Part shown: positions 5,807 through 9,130 of the stretch, piece by piece
How the letters are laid out: each line of letters opens with the position of its first letter
Numbering within the stretch: position 1 is the first letter of the stretch
NCBI GenBank assembly: GCA_031269165.1
Contig: JAISZQ010000068.1
Coordinates: 1 to 9,130, forward strand
Reading direction: 5' to 3'
DNA from: Spirochaetaceae bacterium
GTDB taxonomy: Bacteria > Spirochaetota > Spirochaetia > Treponematales > Breznakiellaceae
DNA: 9,130 nt
Program-made: the position numbers and the translations under genes
Notes under the pieces: generated by a model
The model's database searches: none
The model's input: only the letters and a program-made list of their open reading frames with translations
What the model was told of the DNA's origin: nothing

Positions 5807-6661
5807 ATGGCTGATATAACGGCGGGGTCGGAACTGCCGAAGATAAAAGGAGCAGGACTCTTTATGCCGGCGGCGGTCGTGGCGGTGGTCGTGTTGCTCA
5901 TCGTTCCGCTCCCCACGGGGTTGCTCGACGCGCTCATGGCGTTCAACCTGATTTTAAGCCTTCTCATTCTGCTCAACGTGCTCTACACCCAGAAGGCCAC
6001 CGATTTTAGCATCTTCCCGATGGTACTCCTCGTGGTAACGGTGTTTTCCCTCGCGCTCAACGTTTCGTCAACACGGCTTATCCTCACCCAGGGGGCGCGC
6101 TTTGACGGCAGAATGATCCGCGCCATTTCCCAATTTGTCGCTGGGGTGGGTGGCACCGGGGGCCTTGTCGTCAGCTTCATCCTATTCATCATTATCACCA
6201 TAGCACAGGCCATCGTCATTGCCAAGCGCGCGCGCCATATCTCGGAAGTCGCCACCCGGTTCTCGCTCGACGCGATGGGCCCCAAACTGAAGACCATCGA
6301 AGCTGAGTACAACGCCGGGGCGATCACCGAGGAAGAGGCCGACCAGAAACGGCGCGAAATCCAGATGGAGAGCGACTTCTCAGGCGCGATGGACGGCGCG
6401 AGCAAGTTCATCTCCGGCAATGTCGTCGTCGGCATCCTCATCACGGCGATTAATATTATTGGCGGCCTCGTCGTTGGGGTGGCGATCCACGGCGAATCGT
6501 CGGGCGAGGCCCTCGTAAACTACATCTCGCTTGCTATCGGTGACGGTCTCCTTTTCCTCGTGCCCAGCCTCTTGGTCTCGACCGCCGCCGGTTTCGTCGT
6601 TACCCGTGCTGCCGAGACGGGCACACCGTCCGCACCGTCCACGGGAGGGCAAGATGGCTGA
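5807..6661 (+). CDS. Truncated FlhA paralogue: membrane half only
   Basis: A 284-residue protein aligning with the N-terminal ~270 residues of the full FlhA downstream, roughly 75-80% identical by eye. It keeps six predicted membrane segments (~18-39, 42-60, 68-92, 119-139, 206-228 and 237-266) and the cytoplasmic FHIPEP loop (~141-204). It lacks membrane segments 7-8, the linker and the whole cytoplasmic ring domain that binds export substrates and chaperones. The start is ATG at 5807 with GGGAGG 5 bases upstream; a TTG five codons earlier overlaps that site and is unlikely. The last residues (SAPSTGGQDG) are unlike FlhA, and GGQDG is encoded by the next gene's ribosome site and start. The loop has drifted: AKRARHISEVATRF for the usual TKGA-x-R-V-S-E-V-A-A-R-F, KLKTIE for KQMAIE and DFSGAMDG for DFYGAMDG, while Asp196 of AMDGASKF is kept. 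It is either a decaying tandem duplicate or an accessory membrane subunit; the open frame and intact start favour expression. Confidence 0.85.
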   Translation: MADITAGSELPKIKGAGLFMPAAVVAVVVLLIVPLPTGLLDALMAFNLILSLLILLNVLYTQKATDFSIFPMVLLVVTVFSLALNVSSTRLILTQGARFDGRMIRAISQFVAGVGGTGGLVVSFILFIIITIAQAIVIAKRARHISEVATRFSLDAMGPKLKTIEAEYNAGAITEEEADQKRREIQMESDFSGAMDGASKFISGNVVVGILITAINIIGGLVVGVAIHGESSGEALVNYISLAIGDGLLFLVPSLLVSTAAGFVVTRAAETGTPSAPSTGGQDG

Positions 6662-8756
6662 CATAGCGGAACCGGCGGGACTGGGACTGCCACGGATAAA
6701 CGTACAGGGACTCTTTATGCCGGCGGCGATCGTGTCGGTGGTGATGATGATCATCATCCCGCTTCCCACCGTTCTGCTCGACACGCTCATGGCATTCAAC
6801 CTGATTTTAAGCCTCCTCATTCTGCTTAACGTGCTCTACACCCAGAAGGCCACCGATTTTAGCATCTTCCCGACGGTACTCCTCGTGGTAACGGTGTTCT
6901 CCCTCGCGCTCAACGTTTCCTCGACACGGCTCATCCTCACGCGGGGCGCGCGCTTTGACGGCAGAATGATCCGCGCCTTTGCCAGTTTTGTCGTCGGGTC
7001 GGGCGGCACCGAGGGCCTCGTTGTCGGCTTCATCATATTCATCGTCATCATCGCGGTACAGGCCATCGTCATCACGAAGGGCGCGAGCCGCGTCTCGGAA
7101 GTTGCCGCCCGGTTCACGCTCGACGCGATGGGGCCCAAACAGATGGCCATCGAAGCCGAGTACAACGCCGGGGCGATCACCGAGGAAGAGGCCAACCAGA
7201 AGCGGCGCGAAATCCAGATGGAGAGCGACTTCTACGGCTCGATGGACGGCGCGAGCAAGTTCATCTCCGGCAACGTCGTCGTCGGCATCCTCATCACGGT
7301 GATCAACATCGTGGGCGGCTTCATCGTCGGTATCGCCATCCACGGCGAGTCGGCGAGCGACGCCATCGCAAACTACATCTCGCTCTCTGTCGGCGACGGC
7401 CTTCTCTCCCAACTCCCCAGCCTCCTCGTCTCGACCGCCGTCGGCGTCATCGTTACCCGCGCCGCTTCCGCCGGCGCGCCGCTTGACGAACAGATCACGA
7501 AACAGTTTTCCCGCGACCGGCGCATCTACTGGATTTCCGCCGGAGTGTTGCTCTTCCTCGCCGTCCTTCCCGGCTTCCCGTGGTATGTCCTTGTCCCGAT
7601 GGCCGCCCTCATCGCGTTTTACGCATGGACACTCAGGCGCAAGGCGTTAAAGCCCTCGTTTGCCGAAGCCGAGGCCAAAGCCAAAGAAAAACAGAAAGCT
7701 GAAACGGACGACGCGGCCCTCTCCCCGGTCGTGCCGCTTGACCCCCTCTCGCTGGAACTCGGCTACGGGCTTATCCCGCTGGTTGACAAGGACAAGGGCG
7801 CGGAACTCGTTGAGCGCATCCAGCGGCTCCGCAAAGAGGCGGGGCTGGAACTGGGCCTCGTTATCCCCAAGATTCGCATCATCGACAATATGCGCCTGGA
7901 CAGCGCCGAGTATTGCTTCAAGATCAAGGGTATGGAAGTGGGGCGGGCGAAGATCCGGCGCGGCTACTACCTCTGCATGAACCCCGGTGGCGTGACGGTC
8001 GACATCCCCGGCGAGAAGACCGTTGACCCGGCCTTCGGCCTCCCCGCCACGTGGATTGCCGAGGACAAGCGCGACGAGGCCGAGCGGGCCGGTTACACCG
8101 TGGTCGATCCGCCGTCCATCATCGCCACCCACATCACCGAGATCATCCGCCACCACGCCGCCGAGATTCTCGGAATGCAGGAGACGAGCAAGATCCTCGA
8201 AGCCCTCAAGCAGGACTACCCCTCCGTGGTCGAAGAAGCGCGGAAAAACCTCTCGGTCGGCGAAATCCAGAAGGTGCTACAAGGCTTGCTGCGCGAACAA
8301 GTCTCCATCCGCAACACCGTGGGCATTCTCGAAGCCCTCGCCGAGTTCTCCGTCATCACGAAGAATGTCCCCTTCCTCATCGAAAAGGCCCGCCAAGCGT
8401 TGGCCCGGCAAATCTGCCTCCAATACGCCGACGAGGAAACCCGTACGATCCGCGTGTTGACCATCAATCAAGCGCTCGAAACTGAAATTCTGAACAGCCA
8501 AGTGGAAACCCCCTCCGGCAAAATCGCCGCGATGGAACCGGCCAAACAAAAAGCCTGGATAATCGCCCTTTCCCGCACCCTCAGCAACGCCAAGAACGCC
8601 GGAATGATCCAGCCCGTCATCCTCTGCGCCGAACCGACCCGCGCCCTCGTCAAACAGTCCACCGAGCGTGAAGTCCCCGACCTCATCGTCCTCTCCGTAC
8701 GGGAAATCGTCCCGGAGGTAAACGTCCTCCAGATGGGTGAGATAAGGGGAGAATAA
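6654..8756 (+). CDS. flhA: FlhA, flagellar type III export gate protein
   Basis: Inner-membrane component of the flagellar export apparatus. In known systems FlhA forms a nonameric ring that helps couple proton flow to export and docks substrates and chaperones. 700 residues, normal length. Eight membrane segments: six in ~20-268, plus 7-8 in ~291-325 (IYWISAGVLLFLAVLPGFPW and on). FHIPEP loop: TKGASRVSEVAARFTLDAM (141-159), GPKQMAIE and FYGSMDGASKF (193-203), the Asp being equivalent to the important Asp208 of Salmonella. A charged linker rich in A/E/K (~335-352) leads to the cytoplasmic domain (~355-700) with PLDPLSLELGYGL, IPGEKTVDPAFGLPATWI (451-468) and NTVGILEALAEFS. GPKQM replaces the common PGKQM. 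The start is ATG 6654 with GGGAGGG 3 bases upstream. It lies inside the end of the truncated copy (ATGGCTGA, 8-base overlap), implying translational coupling; in-frame upstream codons from 6531 belong to the other gene. No other flagellar gene is adjacent. Confidence 0.95.
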   Translation: MADIAEPAGLGLPRINVQGLFMPAAIVSVVMMIIIPLPTVLLDTLMAFNLILSLLILLNVLYTQKATDFSIFPTVLLVVTVFSLALNVSSTRLILTRGARFDGRMIRAFASFVVGSGGTEGLVVGFIIFIVIIAVQAIVITKGASRVSEVAARFTLDAMGPKQMAIEAEYNAGAITEEEANQKRREIQMESDFYGSMDGASKFISGNVVVGILITVINIVGGFIVGIAIHGESASDAIANYISLSVGDGLLSQLPSLLVSTAVGVIVTRAASAGAPLDEQITKQFSRDRRIYWISAGVLLFLAVLPGFPWYVLVPMAALIAFYAWTLRRKALKPSFAEAEAKAKEKQKAETDDAALSPVVPLDPLSLELGYGLIPLVDKDKGAELVERIQRLRKEAGLELGLVIPKIRIIDNMRLDSAEYCFKIKGMEVGRAKIRRGYYLCMNPGGVTVDIPGEKTVDPAFGLPATWIAEDKRDEAERAGYTVVDPPSIIATHITEIIRHHAAEILGMQETSKILEALKQDYPSVVEEARKNLSVGEIQKVLQGLLREQVSIRNTVGILEALAEFSVITKNVPFLIEKARQALARQICLQYADEETRTIRVLTINQALETEILNSQVETPSGKIAAMEPAKQKAWIIALSRTLSNAKNAGMIQPVILCAEPTRALVKQSTEREVPDLIVLSVREIVPEVNVLQMGEIRGE

Positions 8757-8771
8757 AACCCCCCGCCGCAA

Positions 8772-8805
8772 GCGCGTTCAGATAGAGGGAAAAGCAAGAA
8801 CGCGC
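8772..8805 (+). terminator. Possible terminator hairpin after flhA
   Basis: GCGCGTTC (8772-8779) and GAACGCGC (8798-8805) form a perfect 8-bp stem with an 18-base loop, 15 bases after the flhA stop. There is no T-run behind it, so it may be a weak or factor-assisted terminator or simply mRNA 3'-end protection. Confidence 0.4.
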
Positions 8806-8821
8806 GTTGTGCGAATGGAGC

Positions 8822-8950
8822 CCTGATTACCCGGATTATAAGGGATAAGAGGTGAAGGTGTCATTGCGAGGAGCGAAGCGACGAAGCAATCCCGTCAAGA
8901 AAGGTCCGCAGATTGCGCCCTGTACGGCAATCCTGATTACCCGGATTTTT
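8822..8950 (+). repeat. Cluster of short direct repeats and a family fragment
   Basis: CCTGATTACCCGGATT occurs exactly twice, at 8822-8837 and 8932-8947. Between them lie the CATTGCG hairpin repeat (8860-8892) and AAGAAAGGTCCGCAGATT (8897-8914), an exact match to the left arm of the element at 5571-5697. This looks like a degenerate or partial member of the same repeat family lacking recognisable ends. There is no gene in the 374 bases after flhA. Confidence 0.55.
8860..8892. repeat. CATTGCG...GAAGCAATCC small hairpin repeat, copy 2
   Basis: Starts GTCATTGCGAGGAGCGAAG and ends GAAGCAATCCC; ends ATTGC/GCAAT are complementary and the middle carries repeated GCGAAGCGACGAAGC-type units. Related to 1834-1864. 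This is the better-preserved copy. Confidence 0.65.
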
Positions 8951-8970
8951 GTACCAAAAACCCTCTTAGA

Positions 8971-9022
8971 GCCTGTTCAGAATCTTTTCAAAGCCTGTTA
9001 AAAAACCCAGAAAAAGGGGGAA
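8971..9022 (+). repeat. G-rich outer module copy 4
   Basis: GCCTGTTCAGAATCTTTT (8971-8988) is followed by a second GCCTGTTAAAAAACCCAG and AAAAAGGGGGAA (8993-9022), ending 8 bases before the terminal repeat at 9031. The first half is the same as the minus-strand module at 2051-2092, including the preceding CTCTTAGAG. It appears to be a partly doubled module. Confidence 0.6.
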
Positions 9023-9030
9023 GTCTCCCA

Positions 9031-9130
9031 CTGTCAACAACTTAAGCCAATGGAATATAAGAGTGGTCAACGGATCACACAGATTTTTAGTTTTTTTGTC
9101 CGCGAATGTACGCGAATGTATGCGAATACG
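9031..9130 (+). mobile_element. Terminal-repeat family element (copy 4), cut by window end
   Basis: Begins with the perfect end CTGTCAACAACTTAAG (9031-9046) and continues nearly identically to 1900-1970: one C/A and one T/C change, one extra T in a T-run, and a short duplication of a GCGAATGTA-type unit. The right end lies beyond the window. The close match to the copy 7.1 kb away implies recent spread or gene conversion. Confidence 0.75.

Noticed and set aside
6531..6653. Upstream in-frame extension of flhA adding 41 residues
   Set aside because: It lies within the coding region of the truncated copy in another frame, has no ribosome site, and its sequence is unlike FlhA. The ATG at 6654 has a good GGGAGGG site and gives MADIAEP..., matching the start of the first copy.

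Overview
The window looks like a chromosomal stretch of a flagellated, moderately GC-rich bacterium, most likely a spirochaete of the Treponema type. This rests on inference from the style of the FlhA proteins, a lipoprotein with a relaxed lipobox, and a plant-polysaccharide-type glycosidase of the kind carried by gut treponemes. No rRNA, tRNA, CRISPR array or transposase gene was seen, and no gene here fixes the taxonomy.

Layout. (1) Bases 1-1712: the 3' part of a GH127 beta-L-arabinofuranosidase gene that begins before the window. (2) 1713-2135: a non-coding block with a CATTGCG-type hairpin repeat and a 159-bp element with perfect 16-bp terminal inverted repeats. (3) 2136-2729: a small predicted lipoprotein with two Ig/MBG-like repeats, convergent with (4) peptide deformylase on the minus strand, 3311-2769. 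(5) 3312-3852: a non-coding block dominated by a larger, highly structured member of the same repeat family. (6) 3853-5460: an exported UshA-type 5'-nucleotidase followed by a strong hairpin. (7) 5461-5806: another repeat-family copy and a probable promoter. (8) 5807-6661: a 284-residue FlhA paralogue holding only the membrane half, overlapping by 8 bases (9) 6654-8756, a full-length 700-residue FlhA. (10) 8757-9130: a hairpin, several small repeats and the start of a fourth repeat-family copy that runs off the end.

The genes do not form one pathway. The first four appear to be separate transcription units: carbohydrate scavenging, an envelope lipoprotein, protein maturation and nucleotide scavenging. 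The only evident operon is the overlapping flhA' and flhA pair, presumably serving the flagellar type III export gate. It sits here without flhB, flhF or other flagellar genes.

The two most notable things are the tandem, in-frame, apparently translationally coupled half-copy of flhA, and a family of intergenic elements ending in CTGTCAACAACTTAAG that occupies all four intergenic gaps longer than 300 bases. The family has modular inner and outer parts, and the orientation of the inner segment relative to the outer module differs between copies.
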